Of a stretch of 64,000 nucleotides of DNA, positions 1 to 8,336 are shown piece by piece. The position numbers and the translations under genes were made by a program. Origin of the DNA: Oscillospiraceae bacterium (lineage in GTDB: Bacteria; Bacillota; Clostridia; Oscillospirales; Ruminococcaceae); the NCBI GenBank assembly GCA_029007035.1, contig JAQXHC010000041.1:62001-126000 (forward strand). The letters run 5' to 3'. The number at the start of each line of letters is the position of its first letter. Within the stretch, counting starts at the first letter, position 1. The notes below the pieces were generated by a model. The model worked only from the letters and a program-made list of their open reading frames with translations, was not told where the DNA came from and searched no databases.

Positions 1-403
1 CATAGATGTCGGGCTCTGGCAGATCGCCGTAATCCACATGATTTACAAGCTGGACTATACCTCCGTCCTCTGAGGCGTCGAGGCTGTAGCTGTTTCCGTA
101 ATCCAGCTTTCCGAAATCAACGGGATTGAAGCTGCTGAAATCGGCTGAGCAGGTAACGAATCCGAGTCCGTCCGTGCCTGTGCCGAACAGCATAAAACGC
201 TCGCCGCCGCTGTATGGCAGCATACCATAGATGATACTCATATCATCAGGTTTTTCTGCAAGTGAGCGCAGGTATGCCGCTCCGCTCAGGGCAGATGCCG
301 TAACATTTGATGGCTTCGCAGCTTTTTCTGCCCCGTTTTTCGAACATCCTGCACAGGAAAAAAATACTGTGAATGCCATGATTGATGAAATAAGCTTTTT
401 CAT
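1..403 (-). CDS. Lipoprotein, probable sugar ABC transporter substrate-binding protein (partial; C-terminus outside window)
   Basis: The first 134 codons are visible; the gene runs off the left edge. The start is ATG at 403-401 with SD GGAGGT at 416-411, only 14 bp after the stop of the upstream gene, so the two form one operon. The N-terminus has a lysine pair, a hydrophobic core and a lipobox-like SCAGC at about residues 16-20, predicting a lipid-anchored surface protein. The next 110 residues are beta-rich (YGMLPYSGGERFMLFGTG...) and resemble the N-terminal part of the neighbouring 731-residue lipoprotein, so it is probably a paralogue. The solute-binding domain itself is not in view; the function is inferred from the neighbour. 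Confidence 0.6.
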   Translation of the reverse strand, partial: MKKLISSIMAFTVFFSCAGCSKNGAEKAAKPSNVTASALSGAAYLRSLAEKPDDMSIIYGMLPYSGGERFMLFGTGTDGLGFVTCSADFSSFNPVDFGKLDYGNSYSLDASEDGGIVQLVNHVDYGDLPEPDIY

Positions 404-417
404 TTTGTGTACCTCCG

Positions 418-2613
418 TTATGAATTTTCACTTATATAAATCTGTGCTCGGTTTTGAATTGCCGCAGCACATTCCTCAGCTGAGATTTCTCCGTTTATGA
501 ATCTGCCGAACTCGTCATGCGCGATTTCCGTTATACTGTAGTTACCAAATTCCGATTTTCTGCAGCCTTTGATTAAGTCAAGATAGTCTTCCATTTCCTC
601 TGTTGTAAGCGATTCATTGTATGCTGTATTGAAATTAACCTCAGTTCCGTCATTTCCGCGGAAGCCTATGGAGGATTCGATTGTTGTCATTTCTGCCGGG
701 TCACAGGAAAAATTTTCAGCCCTAGCTTCAAGAGCTTTGATATTTATCGGGATCGACGTATAAAAAAGTTCTCTTGTCTGAACCTCATCGCTCATCAGAT
801 AGCTAAGAAATTCCCATGCCCCTTCCGGACAGTCACCGTTTGAGGTTATAGAATATTCCGTTCCTGACATTGTAATTCCATTTGACGGGATACCGAGAAT
901 TGTAATGTCGCTGTATGTCATTCCAATAGAACCCAGATTGCTGATGATACTGAAATCTCCCTGCACTGTTCTGTTCAGGAGAGCCTTTTTATTTTTCAGC
1001 GAAAACTGAAAGTCCATTCCTGAATTCACATTCGGATTGTCGAAATCGTAAGGTACGGCAAGTGACTGTGAATCGCGGCAGAATTTCAGAGCTTTGATAA
1101 AATCGTCGCTTTCAAAACGGCACTCCGCGTTTTCTTCGTCAATCCAGTCTCCGCAGAGTATATAGTCAAGAAGAGCATCAGGCTCAGTGCAGTAGTTTTC
1201 TACAAACATATCGCCCTCGTGAGCGTTTACTGTATCAATAAAATCATCGATTGTCCAATTACGGTATTCCTCACCGAGAACCTCTCTGTTTGCTATTAAT
1301 ATATTCAGACAGAACTCTGTAGGGAGGCTGTAAATTCCTCCGTTAAAGGTATATGCCTCAATTACGTTCGGGAGCAGTTCATCGCGGTCAATTCCGGTAT
1401 CGCCGTCGAGAAATATGCTCATATCTGCGAGTGCTCCCATGTTGTAAAGATGCGTGACTTCCGTATTGCTGCCAAGGCAAATAAGATCCGGAGCGTCGTC
1501 TGAAAGAATAGAATTCCGCATTTCTGTAGTATCAAAAATTTTTGATTTTACCGTAACCTTGTATTTGTCGTTAAGGTGATTGAATTCAACGGCTAAATCA
1601 TTAAGGCTGGAATCCCCGCCGCTCATTGCGAGGACAATCTCCTGCCTTGAATCGGAAAAGTCGTCAGGGCGTCTGGTCAGCAGCGAAAACTCTGTTGAAT
1701 TTGTTGATGTGTTATACATAGCCGCAAAAAATTCTCCCGGCCGAAGCGCACACATTTGAGAGAAGTTGTTTTTCAGCTCTGAAGCAGAGAAATGAAGAAC
1801 GACCGATACACTTCCGTCGGGCTGAAGTCCGTAAACTGCATCAGACCCGAGCAGATATGCACTGAAGCCGCCGTTTCCGTACATAATACCATGGCAGTCT
1901 GTCAGCCCCTCGCTGAAATAAGTCGGCTCCATCGGGAGCTTTAACGTCTGTCCGTCAAGACAGCGATAGGACGCGTGCTCCGTTAAAATATATTTTCCGT
2001 CAGCAGTTCTGCCCACGGATAAACCTATTCCGTCCGAGGTCTGATTGTCGGTTATATTTCCACTTCTGTCTATGAGCAGAAGTTCATTACCCACTGAAAC
2101 AATCCATCCCTCGCCGTAGTTGATGATTCCATTGATAATAGGCACATCGCCGTTATAATATTCATCAATGGAGTTTATATCGGTTTCGGAAATCAGCTGA
2201 CCGTCAAGGCTGAAGTCTGCAATTTTGTAGCCGGAAACACGATCTTCACTGTCAAGCGGAAGGATCAGCAGAGTGATTCTGTTGTCAGTAAAATCGGCAT
2301 AGCAGGTGAATGCTCTTTCCTCGGAGAGTACAGTCGACTCGGAAAAAGTAAGCTCATCGTCCAATGTGCTCATTTTAATTCTGCCGTCAGCAGACCGATA
2401 AATCAGACAATAATTTTCTCCGGCAGCACCTATATTGAAATATATTTCCAAATCCGTGGGAGCATTGATTTTATGTTGTCCGTACATAGTCTGTACGATT
2501 TCAACATTTTCAGCAGTATTGATCCTGGATTTTGCTGTGTTTCCTCCGAAACTGCATGATGTTAATGCAGTAATTACTGTTATTGTCGTAAATAATGATA
2601 ATATTTTTTTCAT
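418..2613 (-). CDS. Lipoprotein with N-terminal beta-rich (propeller-like) domain and C-terminal extracellular solute-binding domain
   Basis: 731 residues. Signal peptide with lipobox LTSC (Cys20) predicts anchoring outside the membrane. Residues about 50-320 are repetitive beta-strand sequence resembling a propeller. From about residue 323 the sequence turns into a family 1 solute-binding protein: IVLAMSGGDSSLNDLAVEFN, then APDLICLGS, YSLPTEFCLNILIANREVLG and GAWEFLSYL near the end. Usual family 1 binding proteins have about 420-450 residues, so the extra domain explains the length. ATG at 2613 has SD AAGGAG. No permease or ATPase gene is in view. Carbohydrate binding is inferred from the family and from the neighbouring glycoside hydrolases. 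Confidence 0.7.
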   Translation of the reverse strand: MKKILSLFTTITVITALTSCSFGGNTAKSRINTAENVEIVQTMYGQHKINAPTDLEIYFNIGAAGENYCLIYRSADGRIKMSTLDDELTFSESTVLSEERAFTCYADFTDNRITLLILPLDSEDRVSGYKIADFSLDGQLISETDINSIDEYYNGDVPIINGIINYGEGWIVSVGNELLLIDRSGNITDNQTSDGIGLSVGRTADGKYILTEHASYRCLDGQTLKLPMEPTYFSEGLTDCHGIMYGNGGFSAYLLGSDAVYGLQPDGSVSVVLHFSASELKNNFSQMCALRPGEFFAAMYNTSTNSTEFSLLTRRPDDFSDSRQEIVLAMSGGDSSLNDLAVEFNHLNDKYKVTVKSKIFDTTEMRNSILSDDAPDLICLGSNTEVTHLYNMGALADMSIFLDGDTGIDRDELLPNVIEAYTFNGGIYSLPTEFCLNILIANREVLGEEYRNWTIDDFIDTVNAHEGDMFVENYCTEPDALLDYILCGDWIDEENAECRFESDDFIKALKFCRDSQSLAVPYDFDNPNVNSGMDFQFSLKNKKALLNRTVQGDFSIISNLGSIGMTYSDITILGIPSNGITMSGTEYSITSNGDCPEGAWEFLSYLMSDEVQTRELFYTSIPINIKALEARAENFSCDPAEMTTIESSIGFRGNDGTEVNFNTAYNESLTTEEMEDYLDLIKGCRKSEFGNYSITEIAHDEFGRFINGEISAEECAAAIQNRAQIYISENS

Positions 2614-2646
2614 GATAATCTCCTTTATAATAATTTAATTGTGCTG

Positions 2647-2672
2647 CTTAAGAAATAATATTATCTCTTAAG
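2647..2672. promoter_or_regulatory. 26-bp near-perfect palindrome, candidate operator between divergent genes
   Basis: CTTAAGA and TCTTAAG flank ATAATATTAT; the arms match except at one symmetric pair. It lies 34-59 bp upstream of the lipoprotein start codon on the minus strand, where its promoter should be, and between that gene and the divergent AraC-type gene. An operator role is inferred from symmetry and position only. Confidence 0.4.
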
Positions 2673-2776
2673 GAAATATCGCGCAATTATTGCCGGCATT
2701 ACCTTTTTTTAACGGCTTTTATTATTTAGTGTATTTCACAGTGTAAAAAGACGAAGTATTTTAAAATATTTTTATA

Positions 2777-2805
2777 TTGACAAAAACCTCAGATTATTAT
2801 ATCAT
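2777..2805 (+). promoter_or_regulatory. Sigma-A promoter for the AraC-type gene
   Basis: TTGACA at 2777-2782, a 17-bp spacer and TATCAT at 2800-2805. The start codon at 2840 follows about 28 bases after the expected transcription start. Confidence 0.65.
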
Positions 2806-2839
2806 TGAATAAAGAGAGCAATATATGGGAGGAATAATC

Positions 2840-3619
2840 ATGAAAATCACAGAGCTTGTCACGGATGAACGGCGAGGAGCATCTGTACGAGGTGAAAAAT
2901 GCCGGGATCTGAAACTGATATTCTTCGGCTCGTCAGTGCTTTTCCGAACGGAAAAAAAAGAAAAGCTGCTGGGCAGAGACTGTGGGATATTGCTTCCGGA
3001 TGGTTTCCCTTTGTATCTTCGCTCTGCTGACGGAACGGAAATATGCTTCGATTATGTGAGCTTCACAGCTTCGGCACAGGAGCTGAATTATATTTCATCG
3101 CTGGGAATAAGATTCGGAATACCATTCAGACTTCGTGACAGCGTTCTTACCGGAAATGTTATGGAGCTGCTGAAAATGAGAAGCTTTTGCTCAAAAAAAA
3201 ATCTTGCCGAATATTCCGAGCACGCACTTAAACTTCTGCTTATCGGCATAGGCGAGCAGATTACTGCCCACGATTCACCGGTTGTACCTCATTATTTCAA
3301 ACTGCGGAGTCTGAGGGATTCCGTATATGCCAATCCTGCGGCTGCTCCGGGTATCGACGAGATCTGTTTTGATCTGAATATCAGCCGGACTTATTTTCAT
3401 CGGATTTATTTGTCTGCGTTTGGCTCAACCTATATGAGAGACGTTATCGGCAGCCGCATAGGACTTGCCAAAAAGCTCCTTGCTGAAACGGATATGTCAG
3501 TCAGCATGATTGCTGAGGAATGCGGATACGAAAGCGATTCATACTTCATGCAGCAGTTCAAAAGGACGGCAGGCTGCACTCCCACCGCCTACAGACGGAA
3601 TTACGGAAAGGATGTTTAA
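2840..3619 (+). CDS. AraC-family transcriptional regulator
   Basis: 259 residues. Residues about 160-259 form the paired helix-turn-helix of the AraC family: IDEICFDLNISRTYFHRIYL is the first helix-turn-helix, and MIAEECGYESDSYFMQQFKR followed by TAGCTPTAYRR is the second. The N-terminal 150 residues would be a cupin-like ligand domain. ATG at 2840 is chosen because GGAGGA lies 6 bases upstream; the in-frame ATG at 2825 lies ahead of that SD and has none of its own. The gene is divergent from the lipoprotein operon, the usual arrangement for a local sugar-responsive activator, so that operon is the likely target (inference). Its stop is one base before the sbcD start. Confidence 0.85.
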   Translation: MKITELVTDERRGASVRGEKCRDLKLIFFGSSVLFRTEKKEKLLGRDCGILLPDGFPLYLRSADGTEICFDYVSFTASAQELNYISSLGIRFGIPFRLRDSVLTGNVMELLKMRSFCSKKNLAEYSEHALKLLLIGIGEQITAHDSPVVPHYFKLRSLRDSVYANPAAAPGIDEICFDLNISRTYFHRIYLSAFGSTYMRDVIGSRIGLAKKLLAETDMSVSMIAEECGYESDSYFMQQFKRTAGCTPTAYRRNYGKDV

Positions 3620-3620
3620 T

Positions 3621-4745
3621 TTGAGATTTCTTCACACCTCCGACCTTCATATAGGGCGAAAAATGAATGATGTCAGTCTGCTTGACGATCAGAAATATAT
3701 TCTTGAACGCATAGCAGAAATTGCTGAAGAACATCGGTGCGATGCAGTTATAATTGCAGGCGATGTCTATGATAAGCCGACACCCTCTCCCGAAGCTATG
3801 GAAGTATTTGACGGCTTTTTGCGCAGGCTTTCGGAAATCAGCCGATACGTGTTCGTAATCAGCGGCAATCATGACTCTCAGAAGCGGCTGGAATACCTTT
3901 CTGAGTTCGTCAGGGAGCGGAATATCTTTATATGCGGCTGCTTCGACGGTGCTCCCGAGCGGCACGACTTTTCTGATGAGTTCGGCGATATATCGGTATA
4001 TATGCTGCCGTTTATCAAGCCGCAGACGGTAAGGGAAATCTGTCCCGATGCTTCTGCCGCTACATATGAGCAGGCGGTGAAATTTGCCCTCAGCCAATGT
4101 GAAATAGACCCGAGCAGACGGAATATCATAATTGCTCATCAGTTTGTAACAGGTGCTCAGACCTGCGATTCAGAGGTTTTTGCCGTCGGCGGTCAGGATA
4201 ATATTTCCGCATCGCTTTTTGATGAATTTGACTATGCCGCACTCGGTCATATTCACGGACCTCAGACAATTAATAACGGAAGAATACGCTACAGCGGTTC
4301 ACCTCTGAAATATTCATTTTCGGAGGCGAGACATAAAAAGTCCGTCACAATTGCCGATGTCGGCGAAAAAGGCAGTGTGAAGCTGTCAAGCATTCCGCTT
4401 GGATATGTTCACGATGTCCGCGATATCAGGGGCAGTATGGAAGAAATTATGAATATGCCATATTCCGAGGACTACGTTCGCGTGACTGTTACTGATGAGG
4501 AGGTTGCTCCCGATGCAAGGGTATCGGTAAGAACTGCATTTCCGAATATGATGAAATTTGCCGTTGACAATTCCAAAACCTCTTCGGAGATCGATACGTC
4601 CGGAAGCGACATAATTGCCGGAAAATCATCTGCAGAGTTGTTCCGCGGCTTTTATTCGATGATGAATAACGGTACAGAGCCGTCAGATAGTCAGCTGAAG
4701 CTCGTTGAAGAAATCCTTGAACGTCTCGGCAGCGAAATGATATGA
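3621..4745 (+). CDS. sbcD: Exonuclease subunit SbcD (Mre11-type nuclease)
   Basis: About 374 residues. Metallophosphoesterase motifs appear in order: TSDLHIG near the N-terminus (Asp8, His10), AGDVYDKP, SGNHDS and GHIHGPQ, the metal ligands of Mre11/SbcD nucleases. With SbcC it forms an ATP-dependent nuclease that opens hairpins and processes blocked DNA ends. TTG at 3621 is preferred because the protein then begins RFLHTSD, as family members do, and AAAGGA lies about 9 bases upstream; ATG at 3612 is an alternative three codons earlier, but it abuts the SD. It overlaps no gene, but its SD lies inside the end of the AraC gene. The next gene, sbcC, begins 13 bp downstream. Confidence 0.93.
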   Translation: MRFLHTSDLHIGRKMNDVSLLDDQKYILERIAEIAEEHRCDAVIIAGDVYDKPTPSPEAMEVFDGFLRRLSEISRYVFVISGNHDSQKRLEYLSEFVRERNIFICGCFDGAPERHDFSDEFGDISVYMLPFIKPQTVREICPDASAATYEQAVKFALSQCEIDPSRRNIIIAHQFVTGAQTCDSEVFAVGGQDNISASLFDEFDYAALGHIHGPQTINNGRIRYSGSPLKYSFSEARHKKSVTIADVGEKGSVKLSSIPLGYVHDVRDIRGSMEEIMNMPYSEDYVRVTVTDEEVAPDARVSVRTAFPNMMKFAVDNSKTSSEIDTSGSDIIAGKSSAELFRGFYSMMNNGTEPSDSQLKLVEEILERLGSEMI

Positions 4746-4758
4746 AAGGTGTGGAATA

Positions 4759-7700
4759 ATGACTCCATTACGGCTTGAAATGTCCGCATTCGGCTCATAT
4801 GCCGGAAAAGCGGTGATTGACTTCACAAAATTCGGCGAAAGCGGAGTTTTTCTGATAACCGGTGATACAGGAGCGGGAAAGACTACCATTTTTGACGCGA
4901 TTTGCTTTGCACTCTACGGCTCGGCAAGCAATGCCGATAAGCGCATAGGAAAGAGCTTCCGTTCGGACTATGCGGCACCGTCGGACAAGACATTCGTTAC
5001 CTACGAATTCCGCCACAAGGGCAGGCATTACAGAATCACGCGCAATCCCGAGTATGAACGGGCAAAGCTTCGCGGAAACAAAAAAGGAGAACTGACAAAA
5101 GAAGCGCATTCCGCCGAGCTCACTGATTTAACCGACGGAAGAATCTATACACGCCTCGATGAAATTGCAGACAAGATTAACGAAATTATCGGTCTGACCC
5201 GAAAGCAGTTTGCGCAGACAGTTATGATAGCGCAGGGCGATTTCATGAAGATACTCAATTCCGGCAGCGATGAGCGGCGCAGGCTCTTTCAGAAACTGTT
5301 CGGAACGTCGATATACAGCCGATTGCAGGATGAATTAAAGAAACTTAATTCTGAACTGAAGCGTGAACGTGACGAAATTTGCTCCGATATTCTTCACGAG
5401 TATAAAAGGGCGGATCTTCCAGATTATGTTCGTCCGGACGATGAATTCTTTCAGAATCCGGATAACTCCGTCAAGCTTGCGCAGCTGATTGAAACGGTTT
5501 CTGAATCCGATAAATCAGCGCTTTCAGAATGCAGCGGCAGGATAGAAAAGTTCAATGAAAAATTAATTGAGCTGAACACTAAAATAATTGAAAGCAGAAA
5601 TATCAACCGCCTGATTGAACTGCGTGCAGAGACATTGGGACAGCTTTCCGAACTTGCGGAAAGGTCGGATTATTTTGCGGAAACTGAGCAGAAAACAGCT
5701 GCCGCCGAGTCTGCAATGAAGGTCGCTTTGCATCGTGAGCGGCTTGAAGCGAGGCGACGGGAAATCGGCAGTCTGGAGCAGAGACTTCATGAAACAGATG
5801 AAACGTTATCAGTGCTCGAAGTAAAATCTGAGGAGCAGAAAAGGATTTCCGCTGAAGCCGACGCTATGCTTCCAAAGGCGGATAAGCTTAAAATAGAATG
5901 CGAGCAGCTTAAAAATTCGCTTAAATTGCTTACGGAATTTAATAAGATATCTGAACGGAACAGACAGTGCAAATCCGAAGCCGAGTCAGCGCTTGTGAAG
6001 ATAAAGGAGCTTTCGGGATGTGAGAATTTCTGTTCTGCCGAAAGTTTTGTTTCGGCAGCAGAAGCTGCGGAGGCTGTGAAGCCTTTTGCTGTTGCGGCAA
6101 ATTCAAGAAAGTGTGAATTATCGGAGAATGAAAAGCGTTTGGAGTCTCTTGAATCAGAGCTTTCGGATGCTGAAAAGCGTCTTAAAATACAAAGGCAAAA
6201 ATCCGGTTTGTCATGCGAGCTCAATGCAAAAATCAATGAGCTGAAAACCTTTGCAGCGTCATGCCGTAATGCCGGAACGGTAATTGAATCCTACGTGAAA
6301 TCCGCACGGGAGCTTGAACAAAAAACTGCGGAACTTGCTGAAATATCCGCAGACGCAATAAATTTAAAAGTTAAGTACGGCAAGCTCAGGTCGGCATTTT
6401 ATCTCGGACAGGCAGGAATCATGGCAGAATTTCTTTCAGACGGAGAGCCGTGCCCTGTGTGCGGTTCGGCGGTACATCCGAAGCCTGCGAAGCTTCCCGA
6501 CGGATGTCCGACACAGGAAGAAGTTGATTCAGCGGAAAAATCTTCGGACAGGGCATGGAAGCTCCGCGGCGAAAAGGAGTCGGAAATTGCCGCCCTGACC
6601 GCATCATTGGACAGAATGAAAACGCAGCTTGCGGACGACGGTTTTTCTCCGGAAAACAGCCTCTCCGAGCTTGAAAACCGTGCCGCCGGAGCCGAAAGAA
6701 AATCTGCGGAATTTGCCGCCGAAGCCGAGATGATCGCCAATGAGCTTAACAGACTCGAATCGGAATTTGCTGTGGCAAAAAGCAGAGTATCGGAGCTTGA
6801 AAATCGCATTGAATCACTGAAAAACGAGTGTAAACAACTTGAGTCGGAATATGCGGCGGCGCTTTCGGAAAGGGGATTCTCATCTACGAAAGAGGCTGAA
6901 AGGGCATCTGTCGGCAGTGAGACTCTCAGGGAGCTGAAATTGCTTGTTTCCGCTTATAAATCATCGGCTTCGGAGTCTGAGGTCGCCGAAGCGCGTCTCG
7001 GAGTATTGAAGAACAGCATTGAAGCCTGCGGAGTGTCTGCGGATGAGGATTTAAGCAAATTTGAGCTTAGATTAAACAAATGCACCCTTGAAATTGAAGA
7101 AATAACCGAAACGGCAGGTAAAGCTGCGGCTGTGCTTGGAAAAATCGGTTCCGACCTTGCCGCCGCACGTTCTCTGAAAGCGGAGCAGGAGAGCAGTCTC
7201 TCCGAGATGAGAAAAGATGAAAGCATACTGATAGCCGAATATAAAAACGCGCTGAATGAGAACGGATTTAAAGACGAGAATGAATGTAATTCGGCATATA
7301 TTGAGCCTGAAAGTCTTAAAGCGATGCGTATTTCACTTAAGGCTTACAGGGAAAAAACAGCTGAACTTGAAGCCCGTCTGCGAACTCTTGGAGAGCAGGT
7401 AGGAGAACATGAATTTACGGAGCTGGACGCTCTGTCCTCTGAATACGACAGCATATCGGAACAGATTAAAACGCTTTCCGGTGATGAGCGAAGTTTATCG
7501 CTCAGAATAGAGACAAATTCCCGTATTCCCGGCGCTCTGAATAAGCTCAGCAGCAGAAAGAAAACTGTCGATTCGCGCTGGGCAGAGGTAAATGACGTTT
7601 TCCTTGCCGTCAGCGGACAGCTTTCCAGTAAGGTGAAAATCAGTTTTGAGACATACATTCAGCAGTATTATTTCAAGCAGGTCATATCCGCCGCGAACAG

Positions 7701-8124
7701 ACGACTTACAGCTCTTACGGAGGGGAATTTTACACTCCGCTGCAGACAGGATTCGGGAAGTCTGCGTTCACAGAGCGGTCTTGAACTTGAAGTCCTCGAC
7801 AGCGGAACAGGGCTGTGGAGGGACGTTTCAACGCTTTCCGGAGGAGAATCGTTCATTGCATCGCTTTCTCTTGCTCTGGGACTTGCCGACACTGTTCAGG
7901 CGGGCAGCGGAGGGATCCGGCTTGATTCGATGTTCATCGACGAAGGTTTTGGAACGCTGGACGACAACACACTTCGCCAGACCATGAATATGATATCACG
8001 GCTTGCAGGCGGGAAACGTCTTATCGGCATTATTTCTCATGTTGCTGAGCTTAAAAGCTCGATTGACAAAAAAATAATTGTAACGAAGAGCGGTACCGGA
8101 AGTGCTGTCAGAATTGAAATTTAG
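4759..8124 (+). CDS. sbcC: Exonuclease subunit SbcC (Rad50-type ATPase)
   Basis: 1121 residues, the normal length for the family. Walker A is GDTGAGKT at residues 35-42. Long coiled coils flank a zinc hook at CPVC (Cys565, Cys568). The ABC signature LSGGES is at about 1026-1031 and the Walker B/D-loop MFIDEGFGTLD at about 1058-1068. Rad50-type SMC ATPases use the two ATPase halves and the hook to clamp DNA for the SbcD nuclease. SD AAGGTG precedes ATG 4759. It is co-transcribed with sbcD and followed by a strong terminator hairpin. Confidence 0.95.
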   Translation: MTPLRLEMSAFGSYAGKAVIDFTKFGESGVFLITGDTGAGKTTIFDAICFALYGSASNADKRIGKSFRSDYAAPSDKTFVTYEFRHKGRHYRITRNPEYERAKLRGNKKGELTKEAHSAELTDLTDGRIYTRLDEIADKINEIIGLTRKQFAQTVMIAQGDFMKILNSGSDERRRLFQKLFGTSIYSRLQDELKKLNSELKRERDEICSDILHEYKRADLPDYVRPDDEFFQNPDNSVKLAQLIETVSESDKSALSECSGRIEKFNEKLIELNTKIIESRNINRLIELRAETLGQLSELAERSDYFAETEQKTAAAESAMKVALHRERLEARRREIGSLEQRLHETDETLSVLEVKSEEQKRISAEADAMLPKADKLKIECEQLKNSLKLLTEFNKISERNRQCKSEAESALVKIKELSGCENFCSAESFVSAAEAAEAVKPFAVAANSRKCELSENEKRLESLESELSDAEKRLKIQRQKSGLSCELNAKINELKTFAASCRNAGTVIESYVKSARELEQKTAELAEISADAINLKVKYGKLRSAFYLGQAGIMAEFLSDGEPCPVCGSAVHPKPAKLPDGCPTQEEVDSAEKSSDRAWKLRGEKESEIAALTASLDRMKTQLADDGFSPENSLSELENRAAGAERKSAEFAAEAEMIANELNRLESEFAVAKSRVSELENRIESLKNECKQLESEYAAALSERGFSSTKEAERASVGSETLRELKLLVSAYKSSASESEVAEARLGVLKNSIEACGVSADEDLSKFELRLNKCTLEIEEITETAGKAAAVLGKIGSDLAAARSLKAEQESSLSEMRKDESILIAEYKNALNENGFKDENECNSAYIEPESLKAMRISLKAYREKTAELEARLRTLGEQVGEHEFTELDALSSEYDSISEQIKTLSGDERSLSLRIETNSRIPGALNKLSSRKKTVDSRWAEVNDVFLAVSGQLSSKVKISFETYIQQYYFKQVISAANRRLTALTEGNFTLRCRQDSGSLRSQSGLELEVLDSGTGLWRDVSTLSGGESFIASLSLALGLADTVQAGSGGIRLDSMFIDEGFGTLDDNTLRQTMNMISRLAGGKRLIGIISHVAELKSSIDKKIIVTKSGTGSAVRIEI

Positions 8125-8147
8125 GGTCTGCGACGTTATACGGTATC

Positions 8148-8198
8148 AGAACCTGTCCGCATATATTTCCTATGTGGACAGGTTCTTATATTAATTTA
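8148..8198 (+). terminator. Rho-independent terminator after sbcC
   Basis: AGAACCTGTCC at 8148-8158 pairs perfectly with GGACAGGTTCT at 8176-8186, and the stem extends inward by about five more pairs. A T-rich tail follows. Confidence 0.7.
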
Positions 8199-8265
8199 AG
8201 CAGTAAAATAAAATTTAAGTGAAATATATCCAAATTACAATGTACAAAACAGGGCAATATGTCCG

Positions 8266-8294
8266 TTGACATACCGGAATAAAGTTGCTATAAT
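8266..8294 (+). promoter_or_regulatory. Consensus sigma-A promoter of the GH26 gene
   Basis: TTGACA at 8266-8271, a 17-bp spacer and TATAAT at 8289-8294: a full consensus match. Transcription should begin near 8301, giving a leader of about 36 bases with SD AGGAGGT at 8322-8328. Such a perfect promoter suggests high basal expression. Confidence 0.9.
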
Positions 8295-8336
8295 AAATAC
8301 GTATATTTTGTTGATTTTTACAGGAGGTAATATTTT

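Noticed and set aside
7646-7987. Plus-strand open frame inside sbcC in another frame
   Set aside because: It overlaps the conserved SbcC ATPase C-terminus; no SD and no protein-like pattern.
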